Source: Candidatus Gastranaerophilales bacterium (GTDB lineage: Bacteria > Cyanobacteriota > Vampirovibrionia > Gastranaerophilales > Gastranaerophilaceae). From it: 64,000 nt of DNA. Positions 1 to 9,233 of this stretch are shown in pieces; the stretch's first letter is position 1, and every line of letters begins with the position of its first letter. A program made the translations under genes and the position numbers. A model generated the notes under the pieces. That model was given only the letters and a program-made list of their open reading frames with translations. It was not told where the DNA came from and did no database searches. The stretch is taken from assembly GCA_900769645.1 (NCBI GenBank), contig CAAGHI010000063.1, forward strand, positions 101,299-165,298. Direction: 5' to 3'.

Positions 1-146
1 ATTACGAAGAAACTCCGGAAGAAGTTGAAGAAGAGGCAGTAGAAGAAGTTGATGAACTTCAACAAGAGATTGAAGAAGAGATGAATCAACAAGCTTTGGA
101 CGAAGAAGATCTTCAAGAAGATGCTGCTGAAGAAACAGAAGAATAG
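1..146 (+). CDS. C-terminal end of an acidic protein (partial)
   Basis: The open frame runs in from the window edge and stops at 144-146. The 47 visible residues are about half Glu/Asp (for example EEVEEEAVEEVDELQQ), which suggests a disordered acidic tail. The product cannot be identified from this tail. It lies upstream of tuf and is separated from it by a terminator and a promoter. RNA polymerase subunits or translation proteins are plausible from the usual neighbourhood of tuf, but that is only inference. Confidence 0.55.
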   Translation, partial: YEETPEEVEEEAVEEVDELQQEIEEEMNQQALDEEDLQEDAAEETEE

Positions 147-194
147 TTTAAAATTCGTTATCTTTAGCGTTTAGCAAAAGAGTTCAAAAACTAT

Positions 195-223
195 AAAAGA
201 GCCTCAATTTTGGGGCTCTTTTT
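195..223 (+). terminator. Rho-independent terminator of the upstream gene
   Basis: A 9-bp stem AAAAGAGCC / GGCTCTTTT with a short loop is followed by T's. It isolates the acidic-tail gene from tuf. A perfect 18-nt palindrome, CGTAATTTATAAATTACG, follows at 231-248. Confidence 0.85.
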
Positions 224-308
224 AAATAGTCGTAATTTATAAATTACGGAGTCACTCCTCTCCTACACAGGGGCAAGGGGGAATATTTACAAAAATCCTC
301 AAGACTTG

Positions 309-336
309 TTGACAAAAAAGTTTGAGCAAATATTAT
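309..336 (+). promoter_or_regulatory. tuf promoter
   Basis: A consensus -35 box TTGACA (309-314) is followed by 16 bp and TATTAT (331-336). The start codon is about 65 bp downstream, so tuf appears to be transcribed independently. Confidence 0.7.
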
Positions 337-402
337 ATATGTAAATGGCTTAAAATACCAAATTAGTATTGTAGTATAAACTAGAAAAAGGAGATTAATC
401 TC

Positions 403-1611
403 ATGGCAAGAGAAAAGTACGAACGTACCAAACCGCACGTTAACATCGGTACAATTGGCCACGTTGACCACGGTAAAACAACATTGACAGCAGCTATTAC
501 AGCTGTATTGGCTGCACAAGGACAAGCTGCATTGAAAAAATTCGATGAAATCGATGCTGCTCCAGAGGAAAAAGCAAGAGGTATTACAATCTCTACTGCT
601 CACGTAGAATACGAAACAGCTACTAGACACTATGCACACGTTGACTGCCCGGGCCACGCTGACTATGTTAAAAACATGATTACAGGTGCTGCTCAAATGG
701 ACGGAGCTATCTTGGTAGTTGCTGCAACTGATGGTGCTATGCCTCAGACTCGTGAACACATCTTGTTGGCTCGTCAGGTTGGCGTTCCTAACTTGGTTGT
801 ATTCTTGAACAAATGTGATATGGTTGACGATCCTGAATTGTTGGAATTGGTTGAAATGGAAGTTAGAGAACTTCTTTCTTCATACGAATTCGACGGAGAC
901 AACATTCCATTTATCCACGGTTCTGCATTGAAAGCTTTGGAAGCTGCTCAAGCTAACCCTTCAATCGCTCGTGGTCAAGATAAATGGGTTGATAAAATTT
1001 GGGAATTGATGGACGCTATCGATACTTACTTCCCAACTCCAGAACGTGATTTGGACAAACCATTCTTGATGCCAGTTGAAGACGTATTCTCAATCACTGG
1101 TCGTGGTACAGTTGCTACTGGCCGTGTTGAACGTGGTATCGTTAAAGTTGGTGACGAAGTTGAACTAGTTGGTCTAGGTGAAACTAAGAAAACAACTGTT
1201 ACTGGTGTTGAAATGTTCAGAAAATCTCTTGACCAAGGTCAAGCTGGTGACAACATTGGTGCATTGCTTCGTGGCGTTGACAAAACTGAAATCCAACGTG
1301 GTCAAGTTTTGGCAAAACCTGGTACAATTCACCCTCATACAAAATTCACTGCTAACGTTTACGTATTGACTAAAGAAGAAGGTGGACGTCACACTCCATT
1401 CTTCCCTGGTTACAGACCTCAGTTCTACATCAGAACAACTGACGTAACTGGTTCAATCAAATTTGACGGTCAAATGGTAATGCCTGGTGATAACGTTGTA
1501 ATGGAAGTTGAACTTATCGCTCCAGTTGCAATCGAAGAAGGTATGAGATTTGCAATCCGTGAAGGCGGCCACACAGTTGGTGCTGGTGTTGTTGACAAAA
1601 TTATTGAGTAA
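403..1611 (+). CDS. tuf: Translation elongation factor Tu
   Basis: EF-Tu is the GTPase that carries aminoacyl-tRNA to the ribosomal A site. All GTP-binding signatures are visible: GHVDHGKT at residues 19-26, DCPGH near 81, NKCD near 136 and SALK near 174. Domains 2 and 3 follow and the protein ends GVVDKIIE. At 402 residues it is slightly longer than the usual 394. The extra residues lie after SALK (ALEAAQANPSIARGQDKW), where cyanobacterial EF-Tu also carries an insertion; this supports a cyanobacterial-lineage host. A GGAG ribosome site precedes the ATG. Codon use is regular, as expected for a highly expressed gene. Confidence 0.98.
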   Translation: MAREKYERTKPHVNIGTIGHVDHGKTTLTAAITAVLAAQGQAALKKFDEIDAAPEEKARGITISTAHVEYETATRHYAHVDCPGHADYVKNMITGAAQMDGAILVVAATDGAMPQTREHILLARQVGVPNLVVFLNKCDMVDDPELLELVEMEVRELLSSYEFDGDNIPFIHGSALKALEAAQANPSIARGQDKWVDKIWELMDAIDTYFPTPERDLDKPFLMPVEDVFSITGRGTVATGRVERGIVKVGDEVELVGLGETKKTTVTGVEMFRKSLDQGQAGDNIGALLRGVDKTEIQRGQVLAKPGTIHPHTKFTANVYVLTKEEGGRHTPFFPGYRPQFYIRTTDVTGSIKFDGQMVMPGDNVVMEVELIAPVAIEEGMRFAIREGGHTVGAGVVDKIIE

Positions 1612-1644
1612 TTCAATTTTTAAGACAGCATAAAATAATTGAAA

Positions 1645-1676
1645 AACGAGCTTGGGAACAGGCTCGTTTTTTTTAT
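1645..1676 (+). terminator. tuf terminator
   Basis: The stem AACGAGC (1645-1651) / GCTCGTT (1662-1668) is followed by a long T run. Confidence 0.88.
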
Positions 1677-1792
1677 TTTAAAATTATCTGTATTAAAAGT
1701 AACTTAGTAACTTTTTCCAATACGAACTTAACGCCCTATCGCCTTATCGTCTTTTTTAAGTAACATTGTATTAACTTCCTATAAAATAAGTC

Positions 1793-1821
1793 TAGACATA
1801 TCCCAAAAACAGAGTTATAAT
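1793..1821 (+). promoter_or_regulatory. Promoter of the prepilin gene
   Basis: TAGACA (1793-1798), a 17-bp spacer and TATAAT (1816-1821) match the housekeeping consensus at 11 of 12 positions. It lies about 40 bp upstream of the ATG at 1860, which supports 1860 as the native start. Confidence 0.65.
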
Positions 1822-1859
1822 AACACATGTATGCACACAAAAAAGAAAGAGAGCTCGAT

Positions 1860-2968
1860 ATGAAAAAATGTAATGAAATGTTTCGGGGGGGGGGCTCGGA
1901 GATACTAGATTAGCTGCTAAGAAATCTGCGTTTACATTGGCAGAGGTTCTTATCACCCTTGGTATAATCGGTGTTGTTGCGGCGATTACATTGCCTGTTT
2001 TGTTGAGCAATGTTGATCAAAAGGTTAAGGCGGAACGCGTTACGAATATTAAACAAAAACTCAGCAAGGTTACTGACAAAATGGCTGTGCAGAGTGGACT
2101 TATTGGGTATGACAGCACAGATGCGTTTGTAAAAGAAATGCAAAGACACATGAAAATCGCCAAAGTTTGTGATAACGCCCATCTCGACGATTGTTGGCCT
2201 TCAAAAGAGGTTACTTTGGACGATGAAGGTAAATCTTGGGAGATTTCAAAAACAAAGACTGCCAAGACTTTGAAGGTGGCAAAAGCTGACGGAGATGACT
2301 GGTCAGATACAGTCGGAATTGTGACGGGTGATGGAGCAGCAATGATTTTGAGCTACAACAAAGGCTGTACATTCGACATTGATAAAGAAGGTTTGAAATC
2401 CGGCGATAGTAAGGGTTCAAATTCGAATTCTTTAAACTGCATTGCAGGAGTTTTTGATTGGAATGGCGGTAAAAAGCCGAATAAGTTAGCAAAACTTGAA
2501 GGAAATTCAAATGGCGATGTTTTGATATTCGGAAAAGCAAGCGGTTTGGGTTCAGAATGTTCAATTGAGTTAGGCGGGAAATGCCTTACAGCTCCATTCA
2601 CTCCAAGCCCATTAACAAAAGCTGAATGCGAAGCAGAAAAAATATCCGGTTGCTTCTATGAACGAGACTACTGGGCTGGAGCTGTAAAACAATGTGGTGG
2701 AGTATCTAAAATGCCAACTTATGATGATTTAGCAAAACTAGCAACAGAACTCTACAAAGGTAACCCAAAAGTTGGGAAGAATACTATATTTAATAGTCGA
2801 ATATTTCAATTAGACACCTCAAAAGCCGCATCTCTGGGCTTTACCGGTTCGCCTTTCTATGTTTGGTCGGGTGAATCGCAATGGACCCGTGGCTTCTATA
2901 AAGATGGCACGGGTTGGGACAACTACCACGGCGGCAGTACGATTCAGGCGGTTTGTGTCGGTGAATAG
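1860..2968 (+). CDS. Type IV prepilin-like protein, out of frame at a G10 tract
   Basis: The main frame encodes KKSAFTLAEVLITLGIIG, a class III signal with cleavage before Phe and Glu at +5, followed by a hydrophobic helix and a secreted domain of about 300 residues. The natural ATG at 1860 has a purine-rich ribosome site and a promoter. It gives MKKCNEMFRGGG and then, because the G tract at 1885-1894 has 10 G's, ends at a TAG at 1911. Eleven (or eight) G's would join it to the prepilin frame and give a normal leader. In the present sequence the long frame has only a TTG at 1937, inside the mature helix. The C-terminus (FYVWSGESQW ... QAVCVGE) resembles the C-terminal folds of other large prepilins. 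Phase-variable gene or sequence error. Confidence 0.8.
1885..1894 (+). repeat. G10 homopolymer in the prepilin leader
   Basis: Ten consecutive G's occur within AT-rich DNA, inside the codons for the signal peptide. The tract length sets whether the ATG at 1860 is in frame with the pilin. It is the longest G run I saw in the window. Confidence 0.9.
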
Positions 2969-3066
2969 CTTAATCATTTCATAATTTAATCATTTAGCGA
3001 CTCAAAATCAGACATAGCTGCAAATGATAAAATATGTGGATATTGGTGTAAATACAATAAAAAATA

Positions 3067-3118
3067 ATAGGCGGATAAATTTCGAGCAAGAAATTATTCG
3101 CCTATTTTGTTTTTCTTT
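3067..3118 (+). terminator. Terminator after the prepilin gene
   Basis: A long imperfect stem (AATAGGCGGATAAATTT pairing with AAATTATTCGCCTATT) is followed by a T-rich run. Confidence 0.8.
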
Positions 3119-3187
3119 AATAGTAGTTATATAACATCTCGACAAAACGAAAAAAATGTAGTATAATCATTTCAAAAGAGGATTATT

Positions 3188-3778
3188 ATGAGAGAATTGT
3201 TAGAAAAAGATAGAAAAATTACAGTAGTGCCGGCAGATTTTAAATGTGCGAATAAAGGGACTATAATTGATGTTGAACCGAGATATTTTACTGTTGAGTT
3301 GGAATATGAACCGCAAGGTATGATGCGTCATAATTACTGTGAGTTTTATACGCAAACTTCTCATGGAACTTTGTATTTTGATTCTTTCCCTGAAACAATT
3401 GAGGGGAAAAAGGTTAAGATTGCAACTCCGGCAAAGCATAAATTTCTTCAAAGACGTCAGTACACTCGTATCAAATACGTTTATGATTTGGATTTGAAAT
3501 GCGGAGATGATGTTAAAAAGGTTACAACTCTTGATGTTTCTGCAGGTGGTATGAAATTCCGCACGAATGACAATATCAACATTGAAGCAGAGTATTCAAT
3601 TTCTTTGCCGTTGTCTGAAAAACAAACTGTTGACTGCAAATTTAGCCCGATAAGAATTGAAAAAAATGAAAACGGTGGATATACCGTTTCTGGAAGATTT
3701 GAGTATCATAACAGTATTGACAAGATGACTCTTACTCAGTTTTGTACAAAAAGAAGTATCGAGATAAAAAATAAATAG
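3188..3778 (+). CDS. PilZ-domain protein (YcgR-like, probable c-di-GMP receptor)
   Basis: The 196-residue protein has an N-terminal beta domain (about 1-80) and a PilZ domain (about 85-190). The c-di-GMP-binding signatures are RQYTR at residues 90-94 (RxxxR) and DVSAGG at 116-121 (DxSxxG). It should bind c-di-GMP in the cytosol and act on a partner, in related bacteria often motility, pili or polysaccharide export. A GAGG ribosome site lies upstream of the ATG. It follows the prepilin gene after a terminator, and the window also encodes a diguanylate cyclase at 37.2 kb, so a pilus connection is plausible but inferred. Confidence 0.88.
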   Translation: MRELLEKDRKITVVPADFKCANKGTIIDVEPRYFTVELEYEPQGMMRHNYCEFYTQTSHGTLYFDSFPETIEGKKVKIATPAKHKFLQRRQYTRIKYVYDLDLKCGDDVKKVTTLDVSAGGMKFRTNDNINIEAEYSISLPLSEKQTVDCKFSPIRIEKNENGGYTVSGRFEYHNSIDKMTLTQFCTKRSIEIKNK

Positions 3779-3780
3779 TT

Positions 3781-4806
3781 ATGAGTCTTATCCAGTTATT
3801 GAGAAAACAAAATCGAAAATATTTGTTTACTACTCCATCGCACAACCAGAAATATTTTATTTTTAATAAATTAAGAAATTTTTATAAATACGATATTTCA
3901 GAAACAGATGCACAAGATCCACAAACAGCGTTGGCTCAAGCAGAAAAAAGTGCTACAAAGATTTATGGGACGTGTCATACTCATTTTTTGACAAATGGTT
4001 CGACAAGTGGTGTTATTGCAGCTGTTTTGACATGTTGCAATAAGGGGGATAAGGTTTTGTTATGGCGAAATTCTCACCCTTGTCATTTGAACGCAGTGAA
4101 ACTTGCCGGTTGTGAACCTGTTTTTTATGATTTACCGATAGATAAAGAGTGGGGAATTCCTCAAAAGACAACACCTGAACTTGTTGATGTAAAAGGTGTG
4201 AAGGCTGTAATTGTGACGTCTCCGAGTTATGAGGGAATTATCTCTGATGTTGAAAAAATCAAGGAGATTTGTCGAAATAATGGTGCTTACTTGATTATTG
4301 ATGAGGCGCATGGAGCGCTTTATCCTTTTTCTGATAAATTGCCTCAAAGTGCTGTAAATATCGCAGATTTCACCATTCAATCTTTGCATAAGACTGCAGG
4401 CGGGCTTAATCCGACGGCGCTTTTGCATGTAAATTGTGATTGTGATGCATCAAATGCGCTTTCGATGATAAATACAACATCTCCATCATATCCGCTTTTG
4501 GCGTCGATTGAGGCGAATATTAACTTTTTGAATTCAAGAAGAGGTCGTAAAAAAATCGAAACTCTGATTTCTTTAATAGAAGAGATAAAAAATTCGACAA
4601 ATAATGTTGAATTTGGCGGTGATGATGTCACAAAAATTTTAATTAAGAAGTCTGGTATGATAGGTTTTGAGCTGTCTGAAAAACTTTTTGACGAATTTGA
4701 TATTGAAGATGAAAAAACAAACGAAGTTTCGACAATGCTTCTTTGCGGAATTGGAACGACTGAGGCAAAATTGAAAAAACTTTCGCATGCACTTAAAAAG
4801 ATTTAG
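3781..4806 (+). CDS. Short Orn/Lys/Arg decarboxylase-family PLP enzyme
   Basis: The fold-type I PLP domain of the Orn/Lys/Arg decarboxylase family is clear: HNQKYF near the N-terminus, TNGSTSG at about 71-77, DEAHG at 174-178 (Asp for the PLP ring nitrogen) and SLHKTAGG with Schiff-base Lys204. Family members usually have about 450-490 residues or more with a separate C-terminal domain; this one has 341 and lacks most of it. The substrate therefore cannot be assigned (Arg, Lys, Orn or another). The ATG is two bases after the PilZ stop codon, so the two are probably co-transcribed. It converges with recG. Confidence 0.8.
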   Translation: MSLIQLLRKQNRKYLFTTPSHNQKYFIFNKLRNFYKYDISETDAQDPQTALAQAEKSATKIYGTCHTHFLTNGSTSGVIAAVLTCCNKGDKVLLWRNSHPCHLNAVKLAGCEPVFYDLPIDKEWGIPQKTTPELVDVKGVKAVIVTSPSYEGIISDVEKIKEICRNNGAYLIIDEAHGALYPFSDKLPQSAVNIADFTIQSLHKTAGGLNPTALLHVNCDCDASNALSMINTTSPSYPLLASIEANINFLNSRRGRKKIETLISLIEEIKNSTNNVEFGGDDVTKILIKKSGMIGFELSEKLFDEFDIEDEKTNEVSTMLLCGIGTTEAKLKKLSHALKKI

Positions 4807-4818
4807 GTCAAATTCTGA

Positions 4819-7215
4819 TTAAATATCGAGATCTGAAAACAAGGTGAGAGATGTGATTTCTTTTAGTTTTGGGTATTCGTCAATTTTGTGGAATTTTACA
4901 AAATCAATCGCTTCTGCTCTTGCTGTTTCAAGAATTTTTGCGTCACGAACAATATCTGAAATAATCAAATCCGGCAAGCCACTTTGACGAGTTCCGAGAA
5001 ATTCCCCGGGACCTCTGAGTTGCAAATCTTTTTCAGCAATAACAAAACCGTCATTGGTTTGCGTCATAATATTCAGACGCTCTCTTGTTTCTTGCGATTT
5101 TGTTGAAGTGTGCAAAATGCAGTAGGATTGCAGACTGTTACGCCCGACACGTCCTCTTAGCTGGTGAAGTTGCGACAAGCCAAACCTTTCGGCGTTTTCA
5201 ATCAGCATAACAGTTGCATTCGGAACGTCAACCCCAACTTCTACAACGGTTGTGGAAACAAGAATGTCATATTTTTTATTTTTGAAATCCACCATTACTT
5301 GCTCTTTTTCGTCATTTTTGAGTTTCCCGTGAAGAAGTCCGATTTTGAATTGCGGAAAAACTTCATTTTGAAGTCGCTCGGCTTCAATAGTTGCAGCTTT
5401 TGCAGATAGTGTTTCACTCTCTTCAATTAGCGGATAGACAACGTAGGCTTGGCGTCCAACCTCAATTTCTCGTTGAATAAGGTCGTAAACACCTCTGTGA
5501 GAAGTTACGAGCGATGTTTTTATCGGTTTTCTTCCTTTTGGAAGTTCGTCGATAATTGTCAAATCCAGATCGCCGTGGACTGTGAGTGCCAATGTCCTTG
5601 GAATTGGAGTCGCTGTCATAGTAAGCATTTGCGGATTTTGCGATTTCTTTTTTAAGACATTTCTTTGTTTTACGCCAAATCTGTGCTGTTCATCGACTAC
5701 TATTGCGCCAAGGTTGTAAAAATCGACGTCATTTTGAATTAGTGCGTGAGTTCCGACAGCGATGTTCATTTGTCCGTTGCGTAAGTCTGTGCGGAATTTT
5801 TCACGAACTTTTTTACCTTGACTACCAAGGAAAAGACCAACGCTTATGCCCATTGGAGTGAGCCATTGTTGAAGGTTATTGTAATGTTGTTGCGCAAGGA
5901 TTTCTGTCGGAGCCATAAGTGCGCCTTGGTAACCATTTTCAACTCCGGCAAGTAGCATAATTGTTGCGACGACTGTTTTTCCGCTACCAACATCGCCTTG
6001 TAATAGTCTTGCCATAGGAATATCAGAGTTTAAATCTGCCAAAATCTCATTTACTGCACGCTTTTGAGCCCCTGTAAGTTCAAACGGTAAGCTGTCTATA
6101 AATTGATGCACAAGTCCTTTTTCTTTAATTTTTAAGGCAAGCGCAGAGTGATTTGCGGAGTTTTGCTCTCTCAGACGGACAAGCTTAAGTTGTATCAAGA
6201 AAAGTTCTTCAAAAATAAGTGAAAATCGTGCTTGTTCTAGCAGCTCTTGGCTTTCTGGAAAATGAATTTGTTCAACTGCAACTTTTTTGTCAAGAATTCC
6301 AAGTTTTTCCCGTATAAAATCCGGAATTACATTTGTGATTTCATTTTTGTAAGTCTGAATAGCGTTGAAAATAGCACGACGTAAAACTTTTATACTCAAA
6401 TCCTCACAGACTGTGTAAATTGGGACAATTCTTGCGATATTCAAATTTGAATTTTGGTTTTCCAAAAACTCGCCTGTCATAATTGAATAGGTCGGTTTGT
6501 CAAACGTCAATTTGCCGTCGTAATTGTTTCGTTTAACCTTGCCGGAGAGCATAATTCCGGCGTTTACGGGGAATTGTGCTTTTGTCCTTTCAAGCATAAA
6601 TCGGTTTGATTTCGCTTGGAAAAAGCTTAAATCAAGTCGACCACTTTCGTCAGCAACAGCAACTTTTACAACTGATAATTTCTTTTGAGTATTGAACGCG
6701 GATACTGATTTGATGTAGCCGAAAACGGTTGTGGTTTCTCCTTCTTTAAGGTCTCGAATTAAGGTTCTTGATGAGTAATCAATGTGCTTTTTCGGAAAAT
6801 ACATCATCAAATCTTGAACGGTATAAATGCCGAGTTTGTTGAGTTTGTAAGCTATTTTAGGTCCGACACCTTTCATATACATTACATCTGTTTCGGCAGC
6901 GGATTTTAGATGTTGAGTGTGAGTTTGACAGCTATCAGTTTCTTGCTCGTTGTTTTTAGCTTTTGCTTCTGATGTAAGAACTCGAATTAGGTTGTCAATG
7001 CTCTTTCTTCGCTCATTTACGCCCGCAAATGGGTAGTGCTCAAATGCTTCTGCAATAACCGCCCATTTAGGATTTTTTTTCGAAAGTTTATAATACTTTT
7101 TTGCTTCATTCTTTATAAAGGTCGAAAAAGCTTGTGTTTTACCATGAATATCAATATATTTGTATTGAATTTCTATTTCAATCGCTTTTTTTAATTGTTC
7201 AATATTTTCAATCAT
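4819..7215 (-). CDS. recG: ATP-dependent DNA helicase RecG
   Basis: RecG remodels stalled forks and branched DNA. The order is an N-terminal extension (1-110), helix-hairpin-helix-like MKGVGPKIAYKLNKLG (114-129), the OB-fold wedge domain (about 155-250), then the superfamily 2 helicase core with Walker A GDVGSGKT (407-414), DEQHRFG near 508, TATPIPRT and the RGRVGR motif, and a C-terminal domain. At 798 residues it is longer than E. coli RecG because of the N-terminal extension. It starts four bases after the stop of the upstream cyclase gene, so translation is probably coupled. Confidence 0.97.
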   Translation of the reverse strand: MIENIEQLKKAIEIEIQYKYIDIHGKTQAFSTFIKNEAKKYYKLSKKNPKWAVIAEAFEHYPFAGVNERRKSIDNLIRVLTSEAKAKNNEQETDSCQTHTQHLKSAAETDVMYMKGVGPKIAYKLNKLGIYTVQDLMMYFPKKHIDYSSRTLIRDLKEGETTTVFGYIKSVSAFNTQKKLSVVKVAVADESGRLDLSFFQAKSNRFMLERTKAQFPVNAGIMLSGKVKRNNYDGKLTFDKPTYSIMTGEFLENQNSNLNIARIVPIYTVCEDLSIKVLRRAIFNAIQTYKNEITNVIPDFIREKLGILDKKVAVEQIHFPESQELLEQARFSLIFEELFLIQLKLVRLREQNSANHSALALKIKEKGLVHQFIDSLPFELTGAQKRAVNEILADLNSDIPMARLLQGDVGSGKTVVATIMLLAGVENGYQGALMAPTEILAQQHYNNLQQWLTPMGISVGLFLGSQGKKVREKFRTDLRNGQMNIAVGTHALIQNDVDFYNLGAIVVDEQHRFGVKQRNVLKKKSQNPQMLTMTATPIPRTLALTVHGDLDLTIIDELPKGRKPIKTSLVTSHRGVYDLIQREIEVGRQAYVVYPLIEESETLSAKAATIEAERLQNEVFPQFKIGLLHGKLKNDEKEQVMVDFKNKKYDILVSTTVVEVGVDVPNATVMLIENAERFGLSQLHQLRGRVGRNSLQSYCILHTSTKSQETRERLNIMTQTNDGFVIAEKDLQLRGPGEFLGTRQSGLPDLIISDIVRDAKILETARAEAIDFVKFHKIDEYPKLKEITSLTLFSDLDI

Positions 7216-7218
7216 AAT

Positions 7219-9168
7219 CTATTCGCTAAGCTTCAAAACCTCGTAAATATCCATCTTTTTGGCTTTCCCACGAATTGTAACATCTGCAATCTTGATTACA
7301 TCAACGATATCGGCAACGCAAGAATATGTTGAACTGCTGATAAGCATATTTGTTTTGTAAACCTTGTTGTAGCTTTCAATACGGCTTGCAAGGTTTACCA
7401 TATCCCCGATAACGGTGTATTCAAGACGTTTTTCGGAGCCAATGTTTCCGACAAACGCTTCTCCTGTGTTAATACCAATACCGATTTCGATTTTTGGTTT
7501 GCCTTCTGCAAGCCATTTGTCTTGAAGCTGATCTACTTTTTTAAGCATATCACAAGCACATCTGACTGCATTTTGCGGGTGATTGATATCCTGAATAGGT
7601 TCCCCAAAAATCGCCATAACCGCATCTCCGATAAATTTGTTGATTACGCCATTATATTTTGTGATAATTGGTTCCACCTCAGAAAAATATTCGTTCAAAA
7701 TTACAGAAACTTCTTCTGCGGTCATCTTTTCACTCATACTTGTAAATCCTCTGATATCGGCAAAAAGAACTGTTACGTTTGCTTTTTTACCACCGAGTTT
7801 GATGTCATCGATATTTTGAACAACGTTTTTCATAATATCTTGCGAAAGATATTTCCCCATTGCATTTTTGATTTTTTCTTTATTTCTGCCTTCCAGAATA
7901 AATCTGTATGAGTATCCAAAAATCATTGTGCTTAACTGAACTGCAAGCGGTGTAATTACAAGTGGTACGACGTTGTTGTTGAAACAGATTATACAGAAGA
8001 TAAAGTATAATATTGAAATCCCGATTAATGTGAACAGTGATGGCAAAAATGCCATAAATCTAATGATAGCGAAGGTTATAGCTGATAATAGAACAATTGT
8101 TAAAATGTTTACAAGTCCGTTGAATTCTGTCATAAACTGGTTGTTTAAGAAGTTATCAAGGATTGTTGCCTGAATATCCACCCCAGGGTGTTTTGTGGCG
8201 GTTACGGTTTTCAAAACGTCCTCGACAGCAAGCGCATTTGCGCCTACAAATATAATTTTGTCGTCAAATTCTTTTGGCGAAATTATTGGCTTTTTACCTT
8301 GTTTTATGAGTCTGTCAGAGTTTATTATGTCGATTGCGGAGTAGGTTTTGTGAGTGTATTCGCTGTTCGGTAGAAATTTGCAGAATTTTATTCTATGTCT
8401 GATGTCGCCGTTTGTGTTGAATACAGGGATTTTTAACCCAGTTTTGTCAACAAAAAGATATTTGTTTGTTAGGGTTAATTTGTTGGTTTTATTTGCCATC
8501 ATATAGGCTTTTAGAGCCAGTGACGGGTAATAATTGTCGTTATAACTGATTAAGTCTGTGGCATCTCGTAAAACTCCATCGACTGAATTTAGTGTTAAAT
8601 TCACGGAGCCAATATTTTCTTGTGCGTCAAAATAAGCTTTAGGGAACATCGTTAAACTGTTATAACTGCTGTATCTTGAATTGTTTTTGGTTCTTTTGTC
8701 GGCAATATCGATAGAGAACTTATGTTGAAAAGCTTCGTCGTAAGTTGTGCCGAGTTCAGGGTTTTCGTAAAGTGCCGGAAGCGCCATATAGCCCCCGATG
8801 TAGTTGTCGGAATTTTTTACGACATCAAAGAAATAATTATCAGAGCTTGGTGGGTTGTTTTTGTCTAAGTTGCTTAAAATTGAGTCAAAAACAACGACCT
8901 TTGCGTTTGTGTATTTGTTTAGGTAGTCAAAAACTTCTCCATACAAGGATCTTGCCCAAGGCCATCTGTAGCTGTCTATGGATTTGTTATCAATAATAAT
9001 TAGTGATATCTCGTCAGAACCCTTCATTGTTGAGTCTGTGAGGTTTGTCATTGTGTCATAAATCGGACTTTCCCAAAGGTTTACTGATATAAATGCAATT
9101 ATCAAAACCAAAAATATGTGTACAAAAATTGATTTTATAAAAAAAGTTTTTCCTTTAAAAATTTTCAT
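7219..9168 (-). CDS. CHASE2-domain adenylate/guanylate cyclase
   Basis: A class III nucleotide cyclase with an extracytoplasmic sensor. An N-terminal membrane helix (about 8-28) precedes a CHASE2 domain (about 40-330), two or three membrane helices (about 345-425) and a catalytic domain (about 465-645). Both metal aspartates are present (FADIRGF and GDAVMAIFG), as is the Asn/Arg signature in GDMVNLASRIE. It probably makes cAMP in response to an unknown external signal. The ATG at 9168 is preferred over TTG at 9174 because AGGGA lies nine bases upstream. It shares its sensor type with the CHASE2-GGDEF protein at 37.2 kb. Confidence 0.92.
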   Translation of the reverse strand: MKIFKGKTFFIKSIFVHIFLVLIIAFISVNLWESPIYDTMTNLTDSTMKGSDEISLIIIDNKSIDSYRWPWARSLYGEVFDYLNKYTNAKVVVFDSILSNLDKNNPPSSDNYFFDVVKNSDNYIGGYMALPALYENPELGTTYDEAFQHKFSIDIADKRTKNNSRYSSYNSLTMFPKAYFDAQENIGSVNLTLNSVDGVLRDATDLISYNDNYYPSLALKAYMMANKTNKLTLTNKYLFVDKTGLKIPVFNTNGDIRHRIKFCKFLPNSEYTHKTYSAIDIINSDRLIKQGKKPIISPKEFDDKIIFVGANALAVEDVLKTVTATKHPGVDIQATILDNFLNNQFMTEFNGLVNILTIVLLSAITFAIIRFMAFLPSLFTLIGISILYFIFCIICFNNNVVPLVITPLAVQLSTMIFGYSYRFILEGRNKEKIKNAMGKYLSQDIMKNVVQNIDDIKLGGKKANVTVLFADIRGFTSMSEKMTAEEVSVILNEYFSEVEPIITKYNGVINKFIGDAVMAIFGEPIQDINHPQNAVRCACDMLKKVDQLQDKWLAEGKPKIEIGIGINTGEAFVGNIGSEKRLEYTVIGDMVNLASRIESYNKVYKTNMLISSSTYSCVADIVDVIKIADVTIRGKAKKMDIYEVLKLSE

Positions 9169-9201
9169 ATTCAATTATCCCTAATTATCCCTTTTATTTT
9201 A

Positions 9202-9210
9202 TGATATAAT
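9202..9210 (+). promoter_or_regulatory. Extended -10 promoter of the eda operon
   Basis: TGATATAAT fits an extended -10 element (TGn followed by TATAAT); no good -35 is seen. A tandem 10-bp repeat AATTATCCCT (9173-9182, 9183-9192) lies just upstream. On the other strand it includes the cyclase ribosome site. Confidence 0.55.
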
Positions 9211-9233
9211 AAATTTGTAAAAAAGGATAGTTT

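Noticed and set aside
244..759. Cys/Ser-rich open frame on the minus strand over the tuf start
   Set aside because: It is antisense to the highly conserved tuf coding sequence and its composition mirrors tuf codons; no ribosome site.
2640..2968. Diversity-generating retroelement target at the prepilin C-terminus
   Set aside because: The C-terminus recalls folds used by such targets, but no reverse transcriptase or template repeat was found in the window.
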